Both the position numbers and the translations under genes were made by a program. DNA of 64,000 bases from Bacteroidota bacterium (GTDB lineage Bacteria > Bacteroidota > Bacteroidia > Bacteroidales > SKPS01): assembly GCA_022709695.1 (NCBI GenBank), contig JAKLII010000009.1, positions 1 through 64,000 on the forward strand. The letters run 5' to 3'. The notes beneath the pieces are model-generated. The model saw only the letters and a program-made list of their open reading frames with translations. It did no database searches and had not been told where the DNA came from. Positions 33,686 to 41,863 of the stretch are shown piece by piece; the first letter of the stretch is position 1, and the number at the start of each line of letters is the position of its first letter.

Positions 33686-35083
33686 TTATGGCAAATACTT
33701 TAGGAATACAGGATCCTGCCTCAGAGAAGGCTCGAAATCAAATATATAGTGCATATCTGCAGGATACTTCTCATAGCTCTCGGCAAGAAGGCGCAACGCT
33801 TCTTTTATGTGGCCGCTCAGATAGTTCAGGCCAATCTGGTGGTACAGCAACTGGGGATTGTCCGGGTAGAGTGCCAGGCCGGTACGGATAGTGTCCTGCG
33901 CTTCGGAAACGGATCCATCGCGGAAAAGCATGGTACACAGGTCTGCATAGATATCAGGGCGTTCAGGGTCAAGTTCCAGCACCCTCTGGTAGCTTTCAAT
34001 GGCTTTTCTGAAATCATCTTCCAGCCTGCAGATATCACCCAGCATATACCATGCTTCAGGGTTATCTGTATCTTTTTCGATGGCAATCCGGATGTACTTA
34101 GCAGCCAGGGGCAGGTTTTCCATCTGCTGGTAGCAGCTGGAAACGCCCATCCAGGCATCGGCATACACTTCATTCAGCCGGATAGCCTTGTGGTAATGGT
34201 CTATTGCCTCACGAAACTGCCCCATTTTCTCGTAACACTCTCCGATATAGTACCAGGTCACTGCATCCGGTTCTTCATAGAGAAAGGTTTCCTTGTAGGT
34301 CTCAATGGCTTGTTCGTAAAGACCGAGGCCACCCAGGGCATTGGCCTTGTTGAAATAGGCTGATGCGAATTTCTCGTCGATTGCGGCAACGAAGTCATAG
34401 GCGCTTACCGCCTCTTCCCATGCTTCCATCTGGCTGTAAGTCACCCCCAGGTTGAACCAGGCCAGTGCAGAATAGGGATTCCGGTCGAGGTATTCCTGAA
34501 AGAAAGCTACGGCATCGGCAGGAGTGCCGTTCTGCTCGAAGCAATGTGAGATTTCGAAAATCACACTCTCATTATCAGGATTCAGGGCAAGGGCTTTTCT
34601 GAGATACTGCACTGCACTTAGGTAATCCCCCTTGTTCTCATACTCAAAGGCGATATTGATGAAGATATCTTCCAGATCCTGGTCTTCCCCTTCCGACGCT
34701 TTGATATATTCGGCAATGGACTTGTCGAACTGCTGCATATCGCTGTAGATGTGCGCTTTGGTAAGGTTGATATCCGTATTTTCCGGCTCAGCAGCCTCCA
34801 TTTGCGAAAGGAGTTCCAGCGCCTTCTCACGTTTGTTCTGCAAGGCAAGGATTTGAGCCCGCTTCAGGTTCAGTTCAGAGGATGACTGGTAGATTCTGGA
34901 GGCATGATGCAGGGCGTTGCGTGCCTTCTGGAGCAAACCGAAGTCGAGGTAATAGTCAATGATATCTATAAACTCATCCAGATCAAAAAAGACAGGTGCG
35001 CCTTCTGAAAGGGCTGCTTCATACCGGGACACCAGCTCCTTGAGCTCATTATCCTCTTCCATATTGTGCAAATGCTCCTGCAT
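33686..35083 (-). CDS. cytosolic tetratricopeptide-repeat protein
   Basis: About 465 aa from the ATG at 35083 (MQEHLHNMEEDNELKEL). A promoter box at 35110-35117 sits upstream, which excludes the in-frame ATG at 35197. A conserved N-terminal segment (FDLDEFIDIIDYYLDFGLLQ) is followed by about ten TPR units (for example LNLKRAQILALQNKREKALE, DADTWYYIGECYEKMGQF-like, PEAWYMLGDICRLEDDFRKA). No signal peptide. It is a widespread Bacteroidota TPR protein of unknown function. It shares a divergent promoter region with glmM. Confidence 0.82.
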   Translation of the reverse strand: MQEHLHNMEEDNELKELVSRYEAALSEGAPVFFDLDEFIDIIDYYLDFGLLQKARNALHHASRIYQSSSELNLKRAQILALQNKREKALELLSQMEAAEPENTDINLTKAHIYSDMQQFDKSIAEYIKASEGEDQDLEDIFINIAFEYENKGDYLSAVQYLRKALALNPDNESVIFEISHCFEQNGTPADAVAFFQEYLDRNPYSALAWFNLGVTYSQMEAWEEAVSAYDFVAAIDEKFASAYFNKANALGGLGLYEQAIETYKETFLYEEPDAVTWYYIGECYEKMGQFREAIDHYHKAIRLNEVYADAWMGVSSCYQQMENLPLAAKYIRIAIEKDTDNPEAWYMLGDICRLEDDFRKAIESYQRVLELDPERPDIYADLCTMLFRDGSVSEAQDTIRTGLALYPDNPQLLYHQIGLNYLSGHIKEALRLLAESYEKYPADMHYIFDFEPSLRQDPVFLKYLP

Positions 35084-35109
35084 ATCTGTACTGCCTTTCG
35101 GGCTGCCTG

Positions 35110-35117
35110 CAAAGATA
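35110..35117 (-). promoter_or_regulatory. TAnnTTTG -7 box for the TPR gene
   Basis: TATCTTTG on the minus strand, 26 bases before the ATG at 35083. It decides that start. Confidence 0.6.
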
Positions 35118-35148
35118 TAGCTTTTCAATAAACCACCTCCGGAATTGC

Positions 35149-35156
35149 TATCTTTG
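35149..35156 (+). promoter_or_regulatory. TAnnTTTG -7 box for glmM
   Basis: TATCTTTG, 34 bases before the glmM ATG; divergent from the box at 35110. Confidence 0.6.
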
Positions 35157-35190
35157 CTGCTCATAAAATTACACGGCAATATTCCGCAAC

Positions 35191-36573
35191 ATGACACTGA
35201 TCACCTCTATCTCAGGCATTCGGGGGACCCTCGGAGGGCTTCCCGGCACCGGCCTGACCCCACCGGACATTGTGAAATTCGTAACTGCCTTCACAGGCAT
35301 GCTGAAAGAACGGACTGCCGGTACGACCCTGAGGGTTGTGGTGGGGCGCGACGGCAGGGCTTCGGGCGCTGCCCTGAGCCGGATGGTATGCGGCACCCTG
35401 CAGTTTTGCGGAGCGGACGTGATTGATCTGGGTTTGTCGACCACCCCCACCGTCGAGCTTGCAGTTCCCTGGCATCATGCCCATGGAGGGATCATCCTTA
35501 CCGCCTCGCACAACCCCGCAGAATGGAACGCCCTGAAGCTGCTCAATGAATCCGGCGAATTTATTTCGGAGGCAGAAGGGAACCGAATTTTACAATCGGC
35601 ACAGGAGGCAGATCAGATGCTTTTCCCTGACAACCGGTCTCTGGGGAGCTATACAACCGACACCTCAGCCATAACCCGCCATATCGAAGCCATTCTTCGC
35701 CTGCCAATGGTGAATCGGGAGGCGGTCCGAAGACGCAACTTCACCGTTGCTTTTGATGCCGTAAACTCTACCGGGGGCATTGCCCTGCCCCCACTCCTGG
35801 AAGCGCTTGGCGTCCAGCGTGTCATCGCCCTGAACGACAACCCCGACGGACGTTTCAGCCACAATCCCGAGCCCCTTCCGGAACATCTCACCGACCTGGC
35901 CGGAATAATCGTGCGTGAAAAAGCGGATCTGGGTTTTGCCGTGGACCCGGACGTCGATCGCCTTGCCATCATTTCTGAGGATGGTACCCCTTTCGGAGAA
36001 GAATACACCCTTGTGGCTGTTGCGGATTACATCCTGAAGTCAAACCCGGGCAACACCGTTTCGAACCTGAGTTCAAGCAGGGCCCTGCGCGACGTAACCC
36101 TGCGACACGGCGGCAGGTACCATGCAGCAGCCGTGGGAGAGGTAAATGTAGTGGCAGCCATGAAAGAACACCGGGCCATCATTGGCGGGGAAGGGAATGG
36201 CGGGGTGATCCTGCCGGAGCTCCATTACGGCAGGGATGCCCTCGCAGGCATCGCCCTTTTTCTTTCGCATCTGGCTACCACCGGGCTCTCATGCTCTGCC
36301 CTGCGGAAATCCTACCCCAATTATTTCATCCGCAAAAACCGGGTTGTGCTGGATGCCCGGACAAGGGTGGAAGAGATGTTTAACCGGCTTGAAAAAGCAT
36401 TTCCGGAGGCAGAAGTGAACCGCACCGACGGATTAAAGCTGGATTTCGATAAAGGATGGATCCATTTGCGGAAATCCAACACCGAGCCCATCATCAGAAT
36501 CTATTCTGAAGCCACCTCTGAAACAGAAGCCGAAGCACTGGCACAGAGGGCTATGGAGGTGATCAACCCCTGA
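35191..36573 (+). CDS. glmM: phosphoglucosamine mutase
   Basis: 460 aa, alpha-D-phosphohexomutase family. Phosphoserine loop TASHNPAEWNALK with Ser106, metal loop DPDVDRLAI, sugar loop GEGNGGVI and C-terminal phosphate loop RKSNTEPIIRIY. The GEGNGGV loop is the form seen in archaeal-like and Bacteroidota phosphoglucosamine mutases, so GlcN-6-P to GlcN-1-P conversion for UDP-GlcNAc is the best call; phosphomannomutase/phosphoglucomutase activity cannot be excluded. Followed by a cysteine desulfurase after 12 bases. Confidence 0.85.
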   Translation: MTLITSISGIRGTLGGLPGTGLTPPDIVKFVTAFTGMLKERTAGTTLRVVVGRDGRASGAALSRMVCGTLQFCGADVIDLGLSTTPTVELAVPWHHAHGGIILTASHNPAEWNALKLLNESGEFISEAEGNRILQSAQEADQMLFPDNRSLGSYTTDTSAITRHIEAILRLPMVNREAVRRRNFTVAFDAVNSTGGIALPPLLEALGVQRVIALNDNPDGRFSHNPEPLPEHLTDLAGIIVREKADLGFAVDPDVDRLAIISEDGTPFGEEYTLVAVADYILKSNPGNTVSNLSSSRALRDVTLRHGGRYHAAAVGEVNVVAAMKEHRAIIGGEGNGGVILPELHYGRDALAGIALFLSHLATTGLSCSALRKSYPNYFIRKNRVVLDARTRVEEMFNRLEKAFPEAEVNRTDGLKLDFDKGWIHLRKSNTEPIIRIYSEATSETEAEALAQRAMEVINP

Positions 36574-36585
36574 AACCTTACCCTT

Positions 36586-37704
36586 ATGATCTATTTTGAC
36601 AATGCTGCCACCACGCCACTCCATCCGGAGGTTAAGGCAGCCATGACAGCCGCCATGGAGATCTTCGGCAATCCTACCTCGGTGCACTCGTTTGGCAGGG
36701 AAGCCCGTGTGTTTATCGAAGACCAGCGCTCGCTGGTTGCAGGGTTGCTGCACGTGAGCCCCGCGGAAATTTTCTTCACCTCAGGCGGCACCGAATCGTT
36801 ACAGACCGTGCTGCACGGGGCCCTCAGGGATCCTGACATCAGACGGGTGATCACCACCCCGATGGAGCACCATGCCGTGATGCACAACCTGAAACATCTG
36901 AGCCCCGTTTTTCAGAAACCTGTGCATCATGTGGCCACCGGTAAAGGGGGAGTTGTGGACCTCTCTCATCTCGAAGAGCTGCTGAAAGAACCGGGGAGAA
37001 GTCTGGTTGTGCTGATGCATGCCAACAACGAAACGGGGATCCTGCTTCCACTGACGGAGGTGGCTGCACTTTGCACCCGGTACGGATCCCTCTTTCTTAC
37101 CGATACGGTTCAGACGATGGGGAAACTGAACCTTGATCTCTCCACGGGCATCTCCTTTGCAGCCGCTTCTGCCCATAAATTCCACGGGCCCAAAGGGGCA
37201 GGCTTTCTGTTTGTGAATGGCGATTGCAGGATCGAACCGCTGATCCTGGGGGGCGGCCAGGAGCGGAACATGCGTTCAGGTACCGAAAACATCATCGGTA
37301 TTGCCGGAGTGGCAAAAGCCCTTGAAGTAGCCCTGAGAGACCTTCCGGAAACGATGCCCCACATCCAATCCCTGCGCGATTCCATGCTGAAGGGCATCAC
37401 GGAGCGTTTTCCCGATGCCGTTCCTGTAACCGTACCGGATCAATCGCTCTATACCATATTAAATGTGGGGTTCCCGGCCCACATTGCCGGGGCCATGCTG
37501 CTGTACCGCCTGGATATTGAAGGGGTGGCAGTTTCCGGAGGAAGTGCCTGTACTTCAGGGGTTAATATAAAGAGCCACGTACTGGATGCCATGGGGATTG
37601 ATCAGGATGCCAGACAGCATATCAGGTTCTCGTTCAGTCGGTTTAATCAACCTGATGAAGTAAGTAAGTGCCTGGAAATATTAGCCTCCATTCCCCGGAA
37701 CTGA
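36586..37704 (+). CDS. cysteine desulfurase (NifS/IscS type)
   Basis: 372 aa, class V PLP aminotransferase fold. PLP Lys198 in SAHKFHGPKG, active Cys322 in GGSACTSGVN, His in MEHHAV. It takes sulfur from cysteine for Fe-S clusters or thiolated tRNA. The short Cys loop resembles IscS/NifS. There is no iscU or mnmA next to it. Probably co-transcribed with glmM. Confidence 0.9.
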   Translation: MIYFDNAATTPLHPEVKAAMTAAMEIFGNPTSVHSFGREARVFIEDQRSLVAGLLHVSPAEIFFTSGGTESLQTVLHGALRDPDIRRVITTPMEHHAVMHNLKHLSPVFQKPVHHVATGKGGVVDLSHLEELLKEPGRSLVVLMHANNETGILLPLTEVAALCTRYGSLFLTDTVQTMGKLNLDLSTGISFAAASAHKFHGPKGAGFLFVNGDCRIEPLILGGGQERNMRSGTENIIGIAGVAKALEVALRDLPETMPHIQSLRDSMLKGITERFPDAVPVTVPDQSLYTILNVGFPAHIAGAMLLYRLDIEGVAVSGGSACTSGVNIKSHVLDAMGIDQDARQHIRFSFSRFNQPDEVSKCLEILASIPRN

Positions 37705-37772
37705 GATATTGTAAAACCAAACCAATAATTTCATACATTAGCCCGCTGATAACCTCTGAACGCCCAGGTAAT

Positions 37773-38042
37773 ATGACCCGATCACGCTACGGAAAGAAAA
37801 ACCGGTATAAGTTCAAAAATCACACCTTCAAGCTTACCTACAAGCAGAACGACCTGATTACCCGTTGTGCCAAGCTGAAGCAGATGACCACCAACAAGCT
37901 GATTAAAACTGCCCTGAAGGAGTATCTCCACAAATATGAGGAGATGCTGGAGGCCGACAGCTATGTGGCCGAAAACCAGCTTTCGCTCTTCAATACCGGG
38001 AAGCAGCTCAGTATTTTTGACGAGATGGAGCAGAAAAAATAG
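37773..38042 (+). CDS. small basic hypothetical protein
   Basis: About 89 aa from the ATG at 37773 (MTRSRYGKKNRYKFKNHTFK). A very basic N-terminus is followed by a helix-rich part (LTYKQNDLITRCAKLKQMTT NKLIKTALKEYLHKYEE) that resembles a ribbon-helix-helix or Arc-like DNA-binding core, then an acidic tail. No firm family assignment. It begins 68 bases after the desulfurase gene and overlaps nothing. Confidence 0.65.
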   Translation: MTRSRYGKKNRYKFKNHTFKLTYKQNDLITRCAKLKQMTTNKLIKTALKEYLHKYEEMLEADSYVAENQLSLFNTGKQLSIFDEMEQKK

Positions 38043-38052
38043 GTGCTGCTGT

Positions 38053-38547
38053 TTAATCCATGTGTTTGAGATTGAGCCCGTACAGGATCACAAAGGCGAC
38101 CGGGATCACCATATTGAACAAGCTCATGGCAAAACCGAATGGTCCCAGGGCCATGGTATACACGATTACAGCCAGAATATAGGGAGCCAGCTCAGTAACG
38201 GAGTACACATAATATCCTGACTTTTTCATCTTCCACATCTGGTATACCCCAAACAGGTTCAGCAGGGCAGCCGCAAGGTTTACCCAGCTGATGAGCGGCA
38301 GATAATCGAACAGGCTGGCAAAACGGTCAAACATGTCGGTGAAAGGTACCGGCACTTCTTCATACATTTCGGGCTGTTCCATAGCCTTTTCCCAGATCAT
38401 GCGAAAGGGGCCGGCCATTACAAGGGTGATCAGCGAGCCCAGGATTACAAAACCGTTGCCGGCATAGCTCAGGATACAGAGCACTGTAAGAAATACGGGC
38501 CTGGGTTTCTCCTGGTTCAACGAAGCTTTAGAGGGATTCTTTTCCAT
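38053..38547 (-). CDS. hypothetical four-TM membrane protein
   Basis: 164 aa. TM segments near 21-45 (VFLTVLCILSYAGNGFVILG), 85-105 (ISWVNLAAALLNLFGVYQMW), 113-135 and 138-158. The segment between the first two holds acidic residues (QPEMYEEVPVPF). It looks like a small Bacteroidota inner-membrane protein; no family recognised. Convergent with the small basic gene (10 bases between stops). Confidence 0.7.
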   Translation of the reverse strand: MEKNPSKASLNQEKPRPVFLTVLCILSYAGNGFVILGSLITLVMAGPFRMIWEKAMEQPEMYEEVPVPFTDMFDRFASLFDYLPLISWVNLAAALLNLFGVYQMWKMKKSGYYVYSVTELAPYILAVIVYTMALGPFGFAMSLFNMVIPVAFVILYGLNLKHMD

Positions 38548-38580
38548 GGTGATACGGTTTTTATTGACTTAATGAAGACG

Positions 38581-38607
38581 AAAAAAGCCCCGGAATGTTA
38601 CCGGGGC
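38581..38607 (-). terminator. rho-independent terminator of the MIO lyase gene
   Basis: On the minus strand GCCCCGG-TAACATT-CCGGGGC followed by TTTTTT. Lies just after the stop of the lyase gene at 38623. Confidence 0.9.
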
Positions 38608-38622
38608 CTGGCTGGTTCAATG

Positions 38623-40146
38623 TTATTCAAGACTTCCCACCACTTTTTCCACCTCTTCGAGGATCTCACACGATGCCACGAGGGCTTTCATCTTATTATG
38701 ATCGGGGTACAGCGGCCTGTCGATTTCCAGGAAGTCGACATACTTCCTGATCACTTCTTTGGCTTTCTGCACGCCATGCCCGAAGGTATATTCCCTGAAA
38801 TCGAGGGCCTGTGCGGCAGCCATAAATTCGATACCGAGCACTCCCCATGCGTTGTCGAGGATCTGGAAGTTTTTCAATGCGGTATTCATCCCCATGCTCA
38901 CAAAGTCTTCCTGGTCTGCGGCAGCCGGGATTGACTGAATAGAAGCAGGCACCGAAAGGATCCGTTGTTCCACGATCTGCATATCAGCGGTGTACTGGCT
39001 CAGCATCAGCCCGCTAAACATCCCGGCTCCCTTGGTCAGGAAGGCCGGTAATCCGACACTGAGGGCGGGGTTATTGAGCCGGTTCATCCTGCGTTCCGAC
39101 ATCACACTTACCATCGTAACCACGCTCCCCACCATATCCATAGGTACCGAAACCGGTGTGCCCTGGAAGTTGGCTCCGGAGAGCTGCAGGTTCTCTTCGG
39201 GGAAGAAAATCGGGTTATCCCCCACCCCGTTAAGTTCAATCTCTACCTGGGTACGGGCCCATGCGAGCGCGTCGTGTGCAGCCCCGACCACCTGTGGTGT
39301 GGAGCGCATCGAATAGGCATCCTGCACCTTGCATTTCACCTTTCCGAGTACCAGATCACCTCCGGCCACACATTTCAGGATGGCTGCTGCGGATCTGACG
39401 GCACCGGGGAATCCCCGCACTTCGTGCAGCTTGGAGTTATACGGGCGCATGTTGGCTTTTAAAGCTTCCAGCGACATGGCAGCGGCAATTTCAGCCTGCT
39501 TCAGCCACCGGTTGGTGTCGTAAATCATAATGGCGCTCATGGCCGTAAGCACGTTCGAACCGTTGATGGCTGCCAGCCCGTCGCGTGCATGAAGCCCGGG
39601 GACAGGGATCCCCGCCCTCTCAAGGGCCACTTTCCCCTCCAGCAGCTCTCCCTTGTAGAAAGCATGTCCTTCGCCCATCATCAATAAGGCAATCTGCGAC
39701 ATGGGCGCCAAATCGCCGCTGGCCCCTACGGAACCTTTTTTACATACAAACGGGGTAACCCCTTTATTCAGCATCTCCACCAGCGTCAGGGTAATTTCAG
39801 GCCTGCAACCCGAATTGCCATGGGCGTGCACATTGATGCGGCCCAGCATGGCGCCCCGCACCCACTCCTCGGGCATGGCTTCGCCAATCCCGGCAGCATG
39901 GTTGTATATCAGATATTTCTGAAAGTCCTGCACCTGATCGTCGGTGAGTACCACCTCGGAGAATTCCCCGATACCGGTGTTTACCCCATACATGATTTCG
40001 CGAGCCAGGATCTTTTTTTCCAGCATCGCACGGCACTTTTTTATCCGTTCAACCGCTTCCGGAGCCAATTCCACCTTCTGGTGATGGCGTGCTACCGCTA
40101 CTACATCTTCAATTTTCAGATTATTACCAGTGATTACCAATGACAT
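38623..40146 (-). CDS. aromatic amino-acid ammonia-lyase (HAL/PAL/TAL family), paralogue 1
   Basis: 507 aa. MIO cofactor triad Ala142-Ser143-Gly144 in GSVGASGDLAP, catalytic Tyr53 in MYGVNTGIG. At the substrate selector, where HAL has Ser-His and TAL has His-Leu, this protein has Asn82-His83 (LIYNHAAG), closest to histidine-type lyases. It removes ammonia from histidine or an aromatic amino acid. Lone gene with its own terminator; no hutU, hutI or ftcD nearby. The second lyase at 48.8 kb is only distantly similar. Confidence 0.88.
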   Translation of the reverse strand: MSLVITGNNLKIEDVVAVARHHQKVELAPEAVERIKKCRAMLEKKILAREIMYGVNTGIGEFSEVVLTDDQVQDFQKYLIYNHAAGIGEAMPEEWVRGAMLGRINVHAHGNSGCRPEITLTLVEMLNKGVTPFVCKKGSVGASGDLAPMSQIALLMMGEGHAFYKGELLEGKVALERAGIPVPGLHARDGLAAINGSNVLTAMSAIMIYDTNRWLKQAEIAAAMSLEALKANMRPYNSKLHEVRGFPGAVRSAAAILKCVAGGDLVLGKVKCKVQDAYSMRSTPQVVGAAHDALAWARTQVEIELNGVGDNPIFFPEENLQLSGANFQGTPVSVPMDMVGSVVTMVSVMSERRMNRLNNPALSVGLPAFLTKGAGMFSGLMLSQYTADMQIVEQRILSVPASIQSIPAAADQEDFVSMGMNTALKNFQILDNAWGVLGIEFMAAAQALDFREYTFGHGVQKAKEVIRKYVDFLEIDRPLYPDHNKMKALVASCEILEEVEKVVGSLE

Positions 40147-40259
40147 AGGCTTAATGTTTTGTGGGTGAAACTTCGTTTAAGGTTGCCTGCTGATCGCTCA
40201 ACAACGCCGATAAAAGTACAAAAATTGACTATGTGTCCACCTTTTCATCAGGTTATTCG

Positions 40260-40267
40260 TAAATTTG
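40260..40267 (+). promoter_or_regulatory. TAnnTTTG -7 box upstream of the zinc-ribbon gene
   Basis: TAAATTTG, 73 bases before the ATG at 40341, giving a long leader. Possible but weaker than the others. Confidence 0.4.
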
Positions 40268-40340
40268 TCGTCGATGAACATTTTTATTGACAAATCATGA
40301 AATACTTTGTATCTTAACCGCATTAAATCCAACCCACCCC

Positions 40341-40745
40341 ATGAAAGAAAACTATCTGTGCCCCAAATGCAATGCCCACCTCAGGGTTGGCGAAAATGTG
40401 GTGTTCTACGTAATCTCGAAGAAGTCGAACAACAAAGGGCTCATTATGCTCAACCCCAATTTGGGGGATTACTCCATCACCTCCCATCCCAAGGTAACCT
40501 TTGAAAAGGGGGAATATGTGGAGTTCTACTGCCCGGTATGCCATGCGAACCTGGCGGCTTCAAAGATCAACAGCAATCTGGTGAAGATTATTATGGTGGA
40601 TGATCTTACAGGGCAAAAGAGTGATGTATATTTTTCAAAGGTGGCAGGGGAAAAATCGACCTTCAGGATCACCGATAACAAGATCATCGAGAAGTACGGC
40701 GACGACGCCCATTTGTACAGCAACCTGTTTGATATTTCGGAATAA
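40341..40745 (+). CDS. zinc-ribbon protein of unknown function
   Basis: 134 aa from the ATG at 40341 (MKENYLCPKCNAHLRVG). Two CxxC pairs: CPKC (about residues 7-10) and CPVC (about 62-65), fitting a single zinc ribbon split by a strand-rich insert (VVFYVISKKSNNKGLIMLNP). The rest has no recognised domain. It is cytosolic. A strong terminator follows at 40801. Confidence 0.75.
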   Translation: MKENYLCPKCNAHLRVGENVVFYVISKKSNNKGLIMLNPNLGDYSITSHPKVTFEKGEYVEFYCPVCHANLAASKINSNLVKIIMVDDLTGQKSDVYFSKVAGEKSTFRITDNKIIEKYGDDAHLYSNLFDISE

Positions 40746-40800
40746 GGAACCCGGCCTCCTGAGGCATTCATTGCACAGCGACCGTTGATACCCCAACAGC

Positions 40801-40838
40801 AAAAGAGGCTGCCCCTTCAGGAGACAGCCTCTTTTTTG
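40801..40838 (+). terminator. terminator after the zinc-ribbon gene, shared with the convergent gene
   Basis: AAAAGAGGCTGCC ... GACAGCCTCTTTTTT: 11-12-bp stem with a short loop and a T run on the plus strand; also usable from the convergent gene at 40858. Confidence 0.85.
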
Positions 40839-40857
40839 TTTTTGCACACCGATTCGT

Positions 40858-41643
40858 CTACAGCTTTATGGCATTTACGAATTTGTAATTCGGCTTGGCA
40901 CTTGTGGGATCATATTTCCAGAGAATGGCCACCGGATAAACGGTCTTCTGCCAGTCGGGGAGAATGTTGATGGCATACTCTTTTTCAACGGTATAGGCAG
41001 CTGCCGGTGAACTTGCAATCATATCGCCATAGAGGCTGCTGGTGGCACAGGTCCTGAACACAAATGAGTGGGTGTAGGCAGGATCAGAGGTGCCTGACTG
41101 TTTGTACTGGCCGGCTGATGCGGATCCATCAATACCGCTTTCCAAAAGGAAAACGCTGAGATAGTATTCGCCTGTACCTGCGGTGTACCATTCTGCCTTC
41201 ACCTTTACATTGTAAACTGCACCATTGCGTGTAGCTTCCATGCCGAGTGCGGCTGATGGCATAAGCGAAGTGGCGGTCTGGGCAGCCGATTTTGTGTCGC
41301 CCTGTCCGGTTTTAGTATCGTTAACCCAGAAGGAGGGGATGCCACCGCCTGTTGCCCTTTCAGCGTTAAACTGGCTGTAAAAAGTGGCGTTGTACATCGG
41401 GTCGTTGGAAGCATGCGGCGTAATGGCTACCACCCGTGGCAGAGCTCCGGTTTCCTTGATCAGGGGTGCTCCCCAGGAACCGCAGTAGCCGCACCAGGTA
41501 GCGGTATAGTTGATCGCAAGAGCCCATTGCTCCTTCTTTACCGTAATGCCGGTGTTGTTGTTGTTATTGTCGTCGGTCTTTTTACATGCACCGAATAAAA
41601 GTACTACGGCAGTTAATGCGAGGAGAATCTTTTTCATGGTCAT
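40858..41643 (-). CDS. Omp28-related thioredoxin-like lipoprotein
   Basis: 261 aa. Lipoprotein signal with Cys20 (VLLFGACKK) and an Asn-rich linker. Residues about 40-140: thioredoxin-like domain with CGYC in ATWCGYCGSWGAP, the Omp28 layout; about 145-261: a beta-rich C-terminal domain. Omp28 proteins are outer-membrane lipoproteins of Bacteroidota of uncertain role. Own promoter at 41677. Confidence 0.85.
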   Translation of the reverse strand: MTMKKILLALTAVVLLFGACKKTDDNNNNNTGITVKKEQWALAINYTATWCGYCGSWGAPLIKETGALPRVVAITPHASNDPMYNATFYSQFNAERATGGGIPSFWVNDTKTGQGDTKSAAQTATSLMPSAALGMEATRNGAVYNVKVKAEWYTAGTGEYYLSVFLLESGIDGSASAGQYKQSGTSDPAYTHSFVFRTCATSSLYGDMIASSPAAAYTVEKEYAINILPDWQKTVYPVAILWKYDPTSAKPNYKFVNAIKL

Positions 41644-41676
41644 TCGTTTTGATGAATAATGATTTCAAGTTCACCG

Positions 41677-41684
41677 CAAAGATA
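41677..41684 (-). promoter_or_regulatory. TAnnTTTG -7 box for the Omp28-like gene
   Basis: TATCTTTG on the minus strand, 33 bases before the ATG. Confidence 0.6.
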
Positions 41685-41838
41685 CTTTTATTTTATTCAA
41701 AAGCAAACCCCTTTTTTTTCTAATTAACATACGGTTAACAGCTTCGGAAATGCATCTAAAACGAATCAGAAATAAATGCTTGATATTATCCGTTGATTTT
41801 CCTGCAAATTAGCAGGATAACAGGCTTGGAAAAATTTG

Positions 41839-41846
41839 TAATTTTG
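41839..41846 (+). promoter_or_regulatory. TAnnTTTG -7 box for ftsK
   Basis: TAATTTTG, 17 bases before the ATG at 41864. Confidence 0.6.
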
Positions 41847-41863
41847 CGCCTTAATCTCATCAA

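Noticed and set aside
35083-35197. Longer N-terminus of the TPR protein (start at 35197)
   Set aside because: It would contain the promoter box at 35110-35117 and overlap the glmM start.
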